Below are positions 10,401-23,029 of a stretch of 64,000 bases of DNA, one piece after another (the first letter of the stretch is position 1; each line of letters opens with the position of its first letter). This stretch comes from Cryphonectria parasitica EP155. Taxonomy: Eukaryota; Ascomycota; Sordariomycetes; Diaporthales; Cryphonectriaceae. The stretch spans positions 496,001 to 560,000 of the forward strand of contig NW_024468912.1 in the NCBI RefSeq assembly GCF_011745365.1, written 5' to 3'. Under the pieces are notes generated by a model, which worked only from the letters and a program-made list of their open reading frames with translations, was not told the origin of the DNA and made no database searches. Both the position numbers and the translations under genes were made by a program.

Positions 10401-13147
10401 ATATAGAATTGCTAGAATACAGCTCATATAACTACGAAATCCTACTATAAGAAGAGAAACAGCTCAAGTTCTTTCCTATTTATAAACTAAATAAGGCATA
10501 GCTAGAAGCACTTAGGAAATATCTTAATGAGAATCTTAAGAAAGAATATATATAATTATTATAATTATTAGCAGAATATCCTATCCTATTTGTATCTAAG
10601 AAAAATAGCAAGCTTAAGCTATGTATTGATTATAAGCAATTCAATAATATTATAATTAAGAACTAATATTCGTTACTACTTATTAAAGAATTATAAGATA
10701 GATTGCAAGGAGCATAGTAATTTATAGTTCTGAATCTGAAAGAAGCTTATAATCTGATTAGAATAAAAAAAGGAAAAGAATAAAAAACTGCTTTCAGAAT
10801 ATGCTATAAATACTACGAATATTTAGTTATGCTCTTTAGTTTAACAAATACTCTAGCTTTATTCCAAGAAATAATTAATTATATTCTATATAAGCATCTG
10901 AATTAATTCATTATTATCTACTTCAATAATATTCTTATTTACTCTTAAATATTAAAAGAATACAAGAAATACATGGAAATAGTATTGCAAACGCTCTAAG
11001 ATACAAAACTCCTTATAAAACCTGCAAAGAGCTACTTTTACATACAAAAAGTTGATTACCTCGGATTCATGATTAAGCTAAAATGCATTAAGCTACAGAA
11101 AAACAAGGTAGAAGCTATTAGAAATTAGCTAATTCTCAGAAACATCAGAAATATTAAATCTTTTCTCGAATACATCAACTTCTATAAGCAGTTTATTAGA
11201 AACTACAGCTAAATTGCACACTTTCTTACAAATCTTACTAAAAAGAAGCAATCTTTCAAATAAATCTTCAAGATATAAGAAGCTTTCAACAAGATTATTA
11301 AGCATATCATCTTAGAGCTAGTTCTATATAAAGCAGATTCCTACAAACTCTTTGAAATTGAAACTGATATATCAGAATATATACTCGGAAAACAACTTAA
11401 TCAGCAAGATAATTAAGAATATCTAAGAATTATAAGCAACTTCTCAAAGAAGTTGAATAGCTCAGAAATCAATTACAGAATCCCTAATCAGAAACTCATA
11501 GCAATAGTAAAAGCCTTCGAAGAGTAGCAATACTATCTCATTAGCGCACAACATTCAATTATAATTCATTCAGATTACAAGAATCTGATTACATTCATAA
11601 CAACTAAGGTTTTGAATAAGCAATAAGTTAGATAAGCAGAATTCCTTTTACAGTTCAACTTCAAGATTGTATACTGCAAAAGCTTGGAGAATGAATAAGC
11701 AAATGCTTTCAGCAAAAAATCAAACTATCAAGATGTAAACTCTTCAGATATATAGAATATCTTTGCTCAAAATGAATCAGAAAATCTTGTTAATGCATAT
11801 AGAGAATTAAATGCTGCTCTTAGAATAGAATCTTCAGAAAGGAATCTAGAATTAATAATTTCAGAAGAATAAGATAATTATATTAAGAATATATACAGTA
11901 TACTAGCATATAAGCATCAGAGAGTTAGAGCAATTTATAAATGCATCAAGAGATATTAGAATCTACTAAGCTTTAGAAAAAGAATTGAGAATATCTTATA
12001 ATAATATAATAGCTGCAAGAAGAATAAAGCAGAAAGATATAAGCTTTACAGACTACTGCACTTCTTATCAGTACTTATAACTATTTAGCAATTCATCAAT
12101 CTAAACTTTATTATTAAGCTATCTCTCTTATAAGAACTCTTAACTAAGATGCAATATAATAGCATTCTAGTAATAGTTTGCAAACTAAGCAAGTATGCTT
12201 ATTTTCTTCTCTATAAGAAAAGCAGTATAGCAAAGGAACTTATATATATATTTCTCAGAATAATCATTGCTAACTACAGCATATCAGAAGAAGTAATCTT
12301 CAATAGAAATAGAAAGTTTAATTCAAAGTTTTAAACTTTGCTTATAAAATAGCTTGAAATACATTATAGAATGTTTATAGCATTTTACTTACAAATAGAT
12401 AAATAAATAAAAAGAATAAATCAGATTATTAAATAATATCTTCAATACTATATTAACTAGAAACAGAATAACTGAATTAATCTATTGCTTTTTATACAAT
12501 TTGCTTATAATAATGCAGATATAAGTATAATAAAGAAATTGCTATTCTTTATACTCTATAAATATAATTCAATAGCTTACTATAAAGTATTGCTAGAAGC
12601 AGATGCAGAAGCTATAAATAAAAGGATTAAGAAGATTAAGAAAGTTCAGAAAGAACTCTGATTAGAATTATAATTCGTTCAAGAATGAATAATGCAGTAT
12701 GCAAACTCTAAAAGAATTGAAAAATCAATCCTATAGAAAGGAGATAAGATCTATCTATTTCGAAAAAACATTAAAATAATAAGATCTAGCAATAAACTCA
12801 ATTATAAGAAGTTAGAATTATTCAAAATCTTGCAATAGACTTCCTCAGTTAATTACAAGTTAGCATTATCTTATAGAATAAGGATATATTCGGTTTTCCA
12901 CATCTTATTGCTGAAATCAGCAGTACAGAAAATACTAGCAGATAATACAGCAGAAGTGGAAAATAATGAATCAGAGTATGAGGTAGAGAAGATCTTCAGA
13001 TATAGAGGCACAGACAATACAAGGGAATATCTTGTTAAATGGAAAGATTATCTAGCAAGCGAAAATTCTTGGGAATTAAAGAAAAACGTTAAGAATGCTC
13101 AGGAAAAGATAGCTGAGTATTGGAAAAGGAAGGAAACCAGTATCTAA
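7407..13147 (+). pseudogene. L gag-pol polyprotein remnant (chromovirus)
   Basis: Relic of a Ty3/gypsy polyprotein. Gag begins near 7407 (ATG altered to ACA) and ends after a CCHC knuckle, CYNCNK..EYIVCNC, at about 8337-8390. A protease relic (LLNSST.GNF for LLDSGA.GNF) lies at about 9613-9650. RT spans about 10430-11130, with YFNNILIYS at about 10915-10941 where the catalytic motif should be YLDD, so both Asp are lost to RIP. RNase H is at about 11330-11700. The integrase core begins near 12149 (MQYNSILVIVCKLSKYAYF). A chromodomain at about 12960-13130 (YEVEKIFRYRG, EYLVKWKDY, ENSWE) ends with TAA at 13145-13147. Many TAG/TAA stops make it dead. A chromodomain would direct integration into modified heterochromatin, consistent with the nesting. 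Confidence 0.88.
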
Positions 13148-13770
13148 AACGATCGCTCTGCCCCGAACCGAAACTCAGAAGCTTCGGAAACCTCACTCTC
13201 CAGAAAGCTTGACTAATCTATCACAGAATTCCCTAGATCTACAGAATTCCAGTCAAAACCTTCAAAAGAAGAATCTCCAGCTACAACAGCAGATTCCTCA
13301 GCTATCACAGCCTGCACTTCAGCAGCAATACAAACCCTTTCAGCTTTAGCTTTCTCAGCCTTTTCTTTCTCAAGCTCTTCGAGATTCTTAAGATCTCAAC
13401 GAATAGCTCGAAACATTCTCTCATGCTATATCTTCTTTTGTTAATGCAATTGAAGCAACTTCAATTCCAACTCTTCTATCTTATCTTCCAGCTTTTGATG
13501 CTAAGTAGAGATAAGAAGAAGTTCAGCAGCGTTCGTTAGCTTTAGAATATTATACTTAGTACAATTCTGGGAAATATATTCCAAGCAATGAGATAAATTG
13601 TAAGGAGAAACGATATACGATTGCAGACTTCAACTATTGCAATAAGAACAGGAATGCATATCAAAACTGTTTGAAAGAATGAATTGAAGAAGAAGATCTT
13701 TCTGCTTCTTTTTGTTAGAGCGAGAATTCAAGGATTTCAGTTTCGCAACTTTGTTGATTTTGTTCAGCAT
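13144..13770 (-). pseudogene. L antisense Cys-rich accessory ORF (208 codons), RIP-broken
   Basis: Opposite to pol, running from an ATG at 13768-13770 to a TAG at 13144-13146 that overlaps the pol TAA by 4 nt. The same ORF of 627 bp is in D and of 621 bp in E. It begins MLNKINKVAKLKSLNSR, then carries a Cys cluster (CSYC, C.EY..QNC.KYN; better kept in D and E), a helical Glu/Lys/Leu-rich middle, and a conserved C-terminal SSFEGFDWNSVDLGNSV motif. The Cys pattern suggests a zinc-binding module; function unknown. Several in-frame stops (TAG, TGA) fit RIP at Trp, Arg or Gln codons. Confidence 0.65.
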
Positions 13771-13848
13771 TTCGATTAGAAAAGCAAGATTATAAATATA
13801 GAGACTTGCTAGAATACTTACAGAAGATTATTGGGAATAATGACTGAT

Positions 13849-13861
13849 AGAAGGGAGATGA
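13849..13861 (+). promoter_or_regulatory. Polypurine tract of L
   Basis: Purine-rich AGAAGGGAGATGA immediately upstream of the 3' LTR, the expected plus-strand primer for reverse transcription. Confidence 0.7.
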
Positions 13862-14357
13862 TGTTATAACTTATCCAATATGCAGATTATGAAAACAAGT
13901 TATAAGTAATAAGAACTAGATATCAAGAATCCAATATTCTAATAAAGCATTGATTATATAATTCAGGATTAGGATTGTAAAGGAGGGAGGATTGTTGAGC
14001 TCGCTAGCGATCCTAACGAGCTTCACATCTTGAATCGTTAAGCTTGCTAGCAATCTCAACGAGCTTTACATCTTGAATTGCTAAGCTTGCTAGCGATCTC
14101 AACGAGCTGTACTGAAGAGATGGATATATAAGAACACATTCATTATCATTAGATGGATTCAGTATATAGCTCTTTAGTTATCAATCTAAGTATTCAGTTT
14201 TATATACTAAGTAGCTCCAAAGGCAGTGAATACTTGCATTGCTTATTAAGACTTGTATGGTTCCGTATTCAAGGACTTGATACTTTGATACTGCTCTTGT
14301 TAGCATAAATCTCTTTGTATACTTAGGAATCTTCGGATTGCTGCAGTGCTCATTACA
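13862..14357 (+). repeat. L right (3') LTR
   Basis: 496 bp, TGTTATAACTTATCC to GCTCATTACA, the same length as the left LTR, with the three 43-bp repeats. It is followed by TSD TCTAG. Confidence 0.9.
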
Positions 14358-16322
14358 TCTAGGTGCTACAGATAAATAGCAATAGCAGAACAAGAATGCA
14401 CGCTCAGCATCCCTACAAGTAGCAACTCAGACTGCTCTAACATTGCGAAATAGAGCATTTAGGCATTGGAAGAAGAGCTTAGCAATAATATCTTTTAGCA
14501 TTCTTTATTGCTTATACTAAGTACTATAATTAGAAATATGAATAAGAGATGATACTCTTTTGATTATTAATATGAATATCTAAACAATACTGAAAACGCT
14601 TTTCAAGCAATAAGAAGATTAAGCTAGAATAAGCAATTTAATAATTCACTAGAATCTCTTATAAATAATAAATCTAAGAAACCTATAGAAAGATTTCTCT
14701 TCAGTATTGAGTAAAATAAGGAAATAATATGAATTGAATATCTTGTTTATAGAATAGAGCTGAAAAAGCTCTTTACTTGCATTCCTTTGCAGAACATTGA
14801 GATACAAGAAGATAAGAACTCTTAGATCAGCTTACTTTACAATCTGCACTACAAATTAGCATGAATCTCCTGCACCTATTATAGCTGCAGAATGCATTTT
14901 TCGAATAAGATGCAATACGAATAGTTCTCTATTAGAGAATCGGAATAAATTCTTCAAGCTATTAAAGAAAAGAAACTTCGCTTTAGAGAAGTTTTCAACA
15001 GATAGCATTACAATGCATACATTAAGCTATTAGATGATTGCTCTATGCAATATATAAATAAGAAAATAGAATAATAGCAATGCAAAACAATACTCTATAC
15101 AATTCATATTAATAATAAGATTTGTAACTAGCATTAACAGAAGAAAGAATAGGAATAATAATAATACAAGCAAAAGCAAGCTAAGAAGCTTGCTTGAGAA
15201 GCAGCAAAGCAAGCTTAGAAGAACAAATAGTTTTTAATAAACTCAAAAGAATAGAATTGCTTGTAAAGGAACTGCAGATAATCAGATTAGAATAGTTCCT
15301 ATATAAAGCTTCTAAAACAGATTATACTTATATCAAGTTTAATATATATATTTAAGAATATAAGTATAGCATACTATTGAATAGTAGCGCTCAGAGAAAC
15401 TTCATATTTCCATATATTATTAATTAAGTATAATTATAATAGAGAGAGAAGAAATGCTTATATACTCTCAGTACTATAGAAAAACAATCTGTTGCATACA
15501 ATCAAGGAATAATCAATAAGAAGACTGATTATTTATCTATCTTAATTCAAGAATGCATAATCAGAGCTTTCTTTAATATCATGAATATAGCACAGCATAA
15601 GCTGATTATAAAGCTTTCATAGCTCAAGAAGCATAATTCTCGAATCGATTGAACTATTAGCTAGCTCTCATAAGAACAAGCTATACTCAGAGAAATAGTT
15701 ATAATTAATAGTATAGGATTGAAGCTAGTGATTGAAGAATACTTAGAAAAAGAAGCTTTATATAACTTTACAAATACTTTCAAATCAGCAGAGCTAGCAA
15801 TTCAAAGAAAAGAACTTAGTAATAAGCAAACTCAAATAGTACTAGAGCGCTAACAGATTAGCAAAATAATGGAAGCGAGACTCTTAGCAAGTTAGTTCGC
15901 TCCGAAGCAATAAGGAAAAGCTTCAGAATGTGAATTATAAACTCATACAGAAAAAATCTTGAAATCAAGCTTTCAAGCGCTCAGTCCAGCTCGGAGCGAA
16001 TGCTTAAAGCTTTCAAAAATATTACCAAAAACAATGAACAAAAAGAAGCATGCTCAGCAGTACCTACTATTCCTCCAGATAGCAGAAACAGTATAAAAAC
16101 TAGAACTAATACTTGCGAATATACTATGAGAATACTATAAGTTCAAGAAACTATTTCAGAAAGAATTGAATACAGGATTGTTAGAATACAGCTCATATAA
16201 CTACAAGATTCCACTATAAGAAGGAAAATAGCTCAAATTCTTCCTTATTTATAAACTAGATAAGGCATAGCTAAAGATACTCAGAAAGTATCTTGATAAG
16301 AATCTTAAGAAGAAATATATAT

Positions 16323-16642
16323 TGAATCAGAACTAGAGCGTCATTGCCCTTGAAAGAAAAAGGAACAAACAGCTGCTGAAGCAATGAGCAAGAGCTCGTG
16401 CAACCCAAGCATGCCTGTGCAGATAAGGACAGCAAACTAAAGCTACACAAGCACAAGAACAGAGTGAAAAACCTGTCTTAGATCTGTTCAAAGGGTTCAA
16501 AAATTGAAAAGAAGAGAAAGAATGCTTTATTATTGCTTATAGCTAAAGAATTTGAAAAGTGAATAGTATTCTTTATATGTATAAGAACCCTTAACCCACT
16601 GTACTTCATATTTCACAGACTATCACCCTGGCCACTACAACA
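16323..16642 (-). repeat. A left LTR (3' LTR of the minus-strand element)
   Basis: 320 bp, TGAATCAGAACTAGAGCG to CCACTACAACA. It matches the 319-bp LTRs of G and C1 and is followed by a PPT-like CCTCCC tract (G-rich on the element strand). Confidence 0.85.
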
Positions 16643-16892
16643 GTCCTCCCTCAGCAATTTTCTTCCAAAGTTGCAACAAGTTCAATAGTATGCTAGGTTT
16701 GATCAGAGGAAGATGAAGTAAAGAAATAAAGAATTCATTGCAAACTGCTAAAGGAAATACTGCAAACCAAACTATTCTTCCAATTCAACCCTCATGCTTC
16801 TCCCTATTGCTTAAGCTATTATTCAAATCAATGCAGGAGTATCAATATTCATTTTCAGTTCATTTGTAATATGGGTATAATCTGGATAGATT

Positions 16893-18557
16893 CTAATGCT
16901 AACCTCTTCTCTGTTCCTGTTTGCTTTCAAACTCTGCTTGAGTAGTAGCAGCAGCAGCAGTTCTCTTCTGATTCTGCATCCTCACTCAACAGATCCTTTT
17001 GCAGTTCGCTTCATATATATTCATCTTAATAGCATGATCGAATTCTGTTCAGTTCGGAGAACCTACTAAGAGCTTAATAGGATTAAAGCTATAAAGCTCA
17101 TTTCATAGAAGCATACGAAGCTTCTGAGGTTTATTAGGAAAACTGAAAAGCATGATGTTGCTGCTTCTCAGTCTCTAATGCAATAAAGCTTCAGTAGTAT
17201 ATTCAGGCTTAGCTGTTTGCTGCATTAATAGATTGATTATTAGTTCTGAATCGATAGGCGTTTCTTGAGATGAAAAGGAGTAAGGATTAGTAGAAATTCC
17301 GGATAGAAATCGATTTAATTCTAAGCTAATACTATATCCTCTTAATAAATGCAAGATTAAGCTAGCTGAAGCTGTGCTCTCTTGAAACTATTGTTTTAAT
17401 GGAACTAGGCTGGATGCTTTACTCGCTCTGAAATCCTTTAGAGCAAAAGCTGATATATCTCTTCTTATTCTATCGAAATCGCCTTCAATAAACAGTTCAA
17501 ACAAATCTGCAACTTCTCTTATAAAGAAGATAATATTCAGCTTATAGATTATATTCAGTATCTTATCAGCTTTTACTTATACAGCCTTGTATTCTTAAAG
17601 TAAGATACTCCTTCTTAATAGCTGATTAGAATATTGTATATAGTTGCTATATTCCAGCTTATAGAAGAAAGCTTAATAGTATAAGCTCATTATAGCTATC
17701 TCTGCACCCCATTCTTCTACATTTTGTATAATCTCTTTATAATTAAGATAAAAAGCTTGCTTCTAGTCTGAATAGCTATTAGATGATTAGTAGAAATTAG
17801 TAGATTTCAGAATTTGAAAGCGAAATAGTTTGATTGCATAAAGCAGAGCTGTATTCGAATTATTATCCAGCAGCATAATTGGAACATTCTCGAAATCCCA
17901 ATCCTGATTAGCTCTAGCACTTCTGAGCTAACTATTCAGATAGTGCTTGCTTGTATAAGCTAGTAGGATATCGCTGAATTTGTATATAGCAATGTAAAAT
18001 CCTTTTTCAGTCTTTATATTGAGCTAAGACAGAGTATAAGCTAAAGTTGCTATATTAACTGAAAGGAGAATTCATAAGCGCTTTTATCTAGCTTCATATC
18101 TGAGCAGATTCTGCTTATTAAGAATATTAGAAAAGCTAGATAAATAAGCTATTAATAGAATATAAAAGCATTCCATCAAGAATACATCTTATTAGTTATA
18201 CTGAGCATAATAACGAAAAGCAGCTACAGCATGCTACAGACTAATATCTTGAGAAATTCCTATATCTAAGAATTCAGCCAGATTATAGATATTAAGAAGA
18301 TATCTGAAAGAATTAGCGCTAAAGATTGTAAGTAAGTATAACTTGCAAAGGAATAACTCTGGAAAGTACTTCTCAACGAGTTCTGCTGCTAGATGATTTT
18401 CTTTATTCCTTAGACTGAAGTAGAGCAGATAACTCTTAATCACTTCAGTTGGATACAGCGCTCTGGGAAAGATAGTTCGAAAGCAGTAAGCCTTGATTAT
18501 CCAGTTTCCTCAGCTATGCTGAACAGATGGGAACAGAGAGTACTTGAATTCGGCTAT
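16893..18557 (-). pseudogene. A copy of the 554-residue ORF, RIP-inactivated
   Basis: Exactly 1665 bp, as in G (58222-59886), and colinear throughout. The start ATG reads ATA (TAT at 18555-18557) and many Trp, Arg and Gln codons are stops. No indels were noticed, so the ORF was whole when this element inserted, and its presence is not peculiar to G. Confidence 0.8.
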
Positions 18558-19174
18558 TGCTGCTAAGTTGAAAGGAAAGTAAAAAGAAAAGAATAGCTTT
18601 GTTGGAAGATAAGCAATTATGAAAGAGATTTGCAAAGATATAAAATCAAGAAACTGAGAGGGTATTAACTAAGGAAGAAAGATAGAGAAGAATACAGCTT
18701 CAGCTTAAGAATCTATCGAGGAAGATAATATTATATAAGCAGAGCAATTAACAATTTGCTCTGATGTTAGTATATAGATCTGAAGCAGCGTTAATAAGAA
18801 AGAAAAAAAGTATATATATGCTTGAGAAAGGTAATTATAAAGAGATTGAAGAAGGAAGAAGAATAGCTAGCTGCAAGTATAGATAAAATAGCTAATTTAT
18901 CTTATCTAGCAATTATTCAAGTAATTCACTGCTTTTCATTTATTACAAAGCAAACAGCTTCACCCTTAGCTAGATAAAAGCTATTCAGCAATAAACTAAA
19001 TAGAAAGCATAGTAACTCAGTTGGATGTATTTATTATTCATTGCTATTTCATCAATCTTTAGCAAACTATTCAACAACCTCTCTCTCAGTTCACCTTGCC
19101 TTTCAATTCATCCTTCGCACAACAACTTCTCCTTCTATCAACCTTTCCTTGCTCAGCTCTGCAATATACTCAAG

Positions 19175-20409
19175 ATATCTCGAATTATTATCAATGCTAT
19201 TTTCTCTTTGCAGATAAATACTGCTTCTTAAAAGATTAACAAGATCTGAATCTAGTTTTCTTCTTTAATTCCTTCTTCTCAGAGCAGCAACTATTACTAG
19301 CTCAAGAATATTCATATTAACTTTCTTAATATTATAAACTTTAATATTATTAAGAAAGATCTTAGCTTAATATATACTTCTTAAGATATTTAAAGCAATA
19401 TTATATTTTGGAATAACTTACTGCTAAGCTCTAGCTTTGCTGCTTATTTTGCAAAGCTAAACAATAAGAATTTTATTAAACTAAATCCTATTATGATATA
19501 TAAAGCTAGTTGAAAGCTCTTTAGCAAGTATCTTACTTGCATCTTCTCCTGCCCTAAGCAAGTAAATTCTCTTCTCATTCAGTTCTATAATCAGTATAAT
19601 CTAATTTCTTGCAATTGCTGCTTCTATCAGTATGCTACTGCTTGCATGCTTATACAGGAACAGCAGATCAATATTAACTAGCCTTTCCTAGAATGTATTT
19701 CAATGAAGAGCTTCTTTAATGAAAAGTGTAATAACTGCATTTATTATGCAGAGTCTGAATATAATTATACTAAAGACTTTTCTTGTATCAAAGAGTGCAG
19801 TATACAAGTAAGATTTTCATTTCAATATCTTTGATTAGATTTAAGCATATACTAATTATTATTCTTTTTGCAGTATTAATACTTGTTTTACTAATTCAGC
19901 TCTTAATGTATAATTGAGATAGATTCTCAAGTTAACTTCAATACCGATGTTGAATATATTATCAAAGCTCAATACAAGCTTATATAGAATAAAAGTATTG
20001 TATATAATCAGATTAAATGAATTTCTTTTATATTAAGAAAATAATACTTATAAAATACTATGAGTTTTATAATCAATTATGATTGCAATGCTTAAGGAGA
20101 TCACTGCTAACTTTATCTGCATAGATTAGCAAGAAGAGTACTGCTTCTTCTGCTTTCAAGAAGGGAGTATCTGAATCTGAGCAGGCAGCTCTACAATCTA
20201 TATCTCGCAGCAAGAATAAAAGCAAGAGCAAAGCTGTAGTAAAATCTTATATTGAGAAATGAGCTAAGTTTGTTTAATCTCAAGATTCTTTCTCTGTTTT
20301 TAATAACGATTCTTCAGTAGATAATATGAATAATATAAATCTGAATAGAATAAGAAGAGAGCTATTGGATGATATTTATAGATATTCCAGTAATGAGAAT
20401 GATATATAA
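19175..20409 (+). pseudogene. A copy of the antisense two-intron Cys-rich gene
   Basis: 1235 bp, the same length as the intact gene in G (60504-61738). The start ATG is ATA at 19175-19177. Intron 1 still has GTAAGA (19808), a CTAATTA branch-like site and a TTTGCAG end. Coding TGG, CAG and CGA codons have become stops or otherwise changed. Confidence 0.8.
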
Positions 20410-21808
20410 AAGTAAGGAGTTTCTATAGATTGCAGTGTTTCTTCAGCGCTCTGCATTTTTCATGCATTGCATTTCAATATACTGCAATTTTTGAATAATG
20501 AAAATAGCTTCAAAGCTAGTCAACATATTCTATGCTGAATGCTTTGAAATTTTTAGATGGATTTATAGTATTCTATAGCAAGTAGTAGCAAACAACACTT
20601 TATCCCTTTTTTTTCAGCAAAATATATGAAATGAAATAAGAAAAATGAAAAGAAAATATATTTTGCAAACAAAAAGAAAATATGAACAGAAAGAAATCAA
20701 TCTTCCTTACAAGCTAGAAATGCTAATTTAGTTAGAATTAGTATAAACATCCTATTTCTATCTGCTTTCTTCTATTCTCACTTCTTCTTCTCTACTGCTT
20801 ATATAAAATATTCACTGTTACTAACTCCATTTCCATTCTCAGTATTATTATCCGCTTCAGTTGCTAAATTAACAATCTCTAGATTAGAACTGATTTAGCT
20901 AGGCATAGGATTGTGCTTAATGATATCTGAAATCCAGAATATAGCATTATTGCTTGAATCTGCTTTCTAAATTTCAAGAATATTATTATTTAGTTCTTCT
21001 TGCTAGAAAGCTCTCATCGAATCCAGCTTTTCTACTAATAATTAGCTAGATTAAAGCTTAACATCTTCTTCCCAGAGTATAAGCATCTCGGATTTCCAAA
21101 TGCTATTTATATTCTGTATGAACTTTTTGAGATTAGTAGCTGAATATATATCTTTTAGCAGAACTCTATCTGTAGTCTTAAGCTTATAAGCATATTTGTT
21201 TAGAATCTGAATAATCAGATATAAACTCTTCTATTTATAAGAGATCTTAGCATTATACAAGTAGCTTATTTTCCAAATATAATTATAGATAAGTATAAGA
21301 TTTCTAATATTCAATCGAGATTTTCGTATCAGATCTTGCATTTGATTTTTAGCTGCGATTTTTTGATAGTATGCTTGGATAGCTTCAATTGCCTTCTGCA
21401 TATTATCTTTCTTAGCTGCAATTATTCTCAACTGCATTTCAAATGCTTTCTAAGAGGATTGGTTTTCAGTTTATATAAGAACTCTCTATATCAGGATTTC
21501 AGTTTTAATTGAAATAAGCAGCTCTCAATCGAAAATCAAATAGAAGAAGCTGTATCTATGCAACTAGCGAATTGTAGTTCTTTCAGCAAAGAGTGCAAGT
21601 CTCAAGTACTGCTTCTATCTTTAGAATTGAATATTAGCTAGCTTAGCAAAAGCACTTGCTAAGAAAAGATAACCAGCTTCTATTTATTCTTAAGTATAGG
21701 AATTGTAATTAGAGATCTGAATAAGCAGAATTCCAAAAGCTCTAATAATCTTAGCTATTTCAGCCTTGTTTTCTAGTTCTTTATTAACAGTAATTTTGAG
21801 AGAATACT

Positions 21809-22263
21809 TGTAATGAGCACTGCAGCAATCCGAAGATTCCTAAGTATACAAAGAGGTTTATGCTAACAAGAGCGATGCCAAGTACAGGCCTTGAATACGA
21901 AAATACAACTGAAGTAATCGTGCAAGTATTCACTGCCTTTGGAGCTATCAGAGTAGGAGAGTAATCTGATACTTAGATTGATAACTGAAGAGCTATATAC
22001 AATAATCTGTTTAATAGTAATAAATATATGATTATATATCCAGCTCTTCAGTATGGCTTGCTAATGCTTACTAAAGCTCATTGCTGCTCAGTAATGCTTA
22101 CTAAGGCTCGGTAAGCACAGATAAGCTCTTCTGATTAGTTAGCTTATAACCCTAATCCTGAGTTACATAATTCCTATAGATTGTCTGATATTGCATCATA
22201 ATATCTGGTTCTTGTTTGCTTGTAATCTGTTTTCGTAATCTGTATATTGAATGAATTATAATA
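21809..22263 (-). repeat. B1 left LTR (3' LTR)
   Basis: 455 bp, TGTAATGAGCACTGC to ATTATAATA (RIP form of CATAACA). The U3 carries TGCTTACT/CTCGGTAAGC units rather than the 43-bp repeats of L. Confidence 0.9.
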
Positions 22264-22327
22264 TCATCTCCCTTCTATCAATCATTATTCTCAACGATCT
22301 CCTATAAGTATTTAGCGAGTTTTCTGC

Positions 22328-23029
22328 ATACATGATTATGCTTTTCTAATCAAGATATCGAATAGAATCTTAAATTCTCGCATCAGTAAATCTTCTTTCT
22401 CTGTTCCTTCCAAGAAAAGCTTTGCTTATTGGAAACGTTTCGATTATATTGAATCTAATGGATACAAGATAATGCTGTATTCTTCGTATTTGGAAGAAGA
22501 AGTATTGTGCAAGATGGTAGATAGAATAAAGAGTTGTTTGCAATGTATCAAGCGGAGTTGTTTCTGCAATGCAGGTTGTATGCTTATTTCTTTCTATTAG
22601 TATTTCCTTCTGAATATCTTTCTTTACTAACTAGAACTTCTCCTTTTAATATCTCGGATTACTAATGAATTAATCCATATTGATGAGCGCAAGCTTGAGA
22701 AGGAGAAGCAGTTATTAGAACTTCAGGCTTGCATAAACGAATTGCTAGCTCGTCTGTCATAGTTGAAGAAGCAGCAATGCTTTCTTTAGGAGAAGGAAAT
22801 AAAGCTGATAAACAAGAGCTTGGAGGAGGAGGAGTGCAAGCGCATGGCTGCTAAGATGCAGGCTGTAGCTTCTGCAAAGCTTGTTATTGCTTCTGAAAAT
22901 CCTTCCTCTGAAGGTTTTGACTGGAATTCTGTAGATATGGGGAATGCAGTGGTGGATTAGTCGAGTTTTCTGGAGAGCGAGGTTTCCGAAGCCCCTGGAT
23001 CTCGCTCCGGGGCGGAGCGATCGTCTTAG
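22328..23029 (+). pseudogene. B1 antisense Cys-rich accessory ORF (long type, 233 codons)
   Basis: 702-bp frame opposite to pol, the same length as in F (38114-38815). The start reads ATA and the end is TAG at 23027-23029, overlapping the pol stop. It carries Cys residues (LC, SCLQC, FCNAGC), a Glu/Lys/Leu-rich helix, and the same C-terminal EGFDWNSVDMGNAVVD motif as the short type in L, D and E, although the N-terminal half has diverged. In-frame stops (TAG, TAA) are few and explained by RIP. Confidence 0.65.

Larger units (their letters stand above)
6854..14357 (+). mobile_element. L: full-length Ty3/gypsy chromovirus, RIP-inactivated
   Basis: A complete 7.5-kb plus-oriented element with 496-bp LTRs and a perfect TSD TCTAG (6849-6853 and 14358-14362), inserted in M. 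Order: 5' LTR, gag, protease, RT, RNase H, integrase, chromodomain, antisense ORF, polypurine tract, 3' LTR. It is one of two uninterrupted family B copies in the window (the other is E) and serves as the map for the others. RIP stops occur throughout. Confidence 0.92.
2535..16322 (+). mobile_element. M: outermost Ty3/gypsy chromovirus, interrupted, right end outside window
   Basis: Plus-oriented LTR retrotransposon. Visible parts are 2535-3276, 5855-6853 and 14358-16322, separated by K and L. The third part is cut by A at 16323 and M's remainder must lie beyond the window. The joins are proven because sequence continues across each insertion: gag resumes after K at GCTGGAAAAGC, and the segment following the gag zinc knuckle resumes after L at TCTAGGTGCTAC, matching the uninterrupted copy in L near 8600. 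It is heavily RIP-mutated and non-functional. Confidence 0.85.
3072..16322 (+). pseudogene. M gag-pol remnant (gag to start of RT)
   Basis: Ty3/gypsy polyprotein relic in three pieces, 3072-3276, 5860-6853 and 14363-16322. The first codes for the gag N-terminus, a Gln/Ala-rich coiled-coil-like stretch. The second holds the gag core and a CCHC zinc knuckle, CYNCNK..EYIVCNC, at about 6590-6640, with the His read as Tyr. The third continues through the segment between the knuckle and the protease to the beginning of the reverse transcriptase, where A has inserted. Stops are numerous, mostly TAG/TAA where related copies have Gln or Trp codons, as expected from RIP. The start codon region at 3072 reads ACG where E has ATG. 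Confidence 0.75.
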
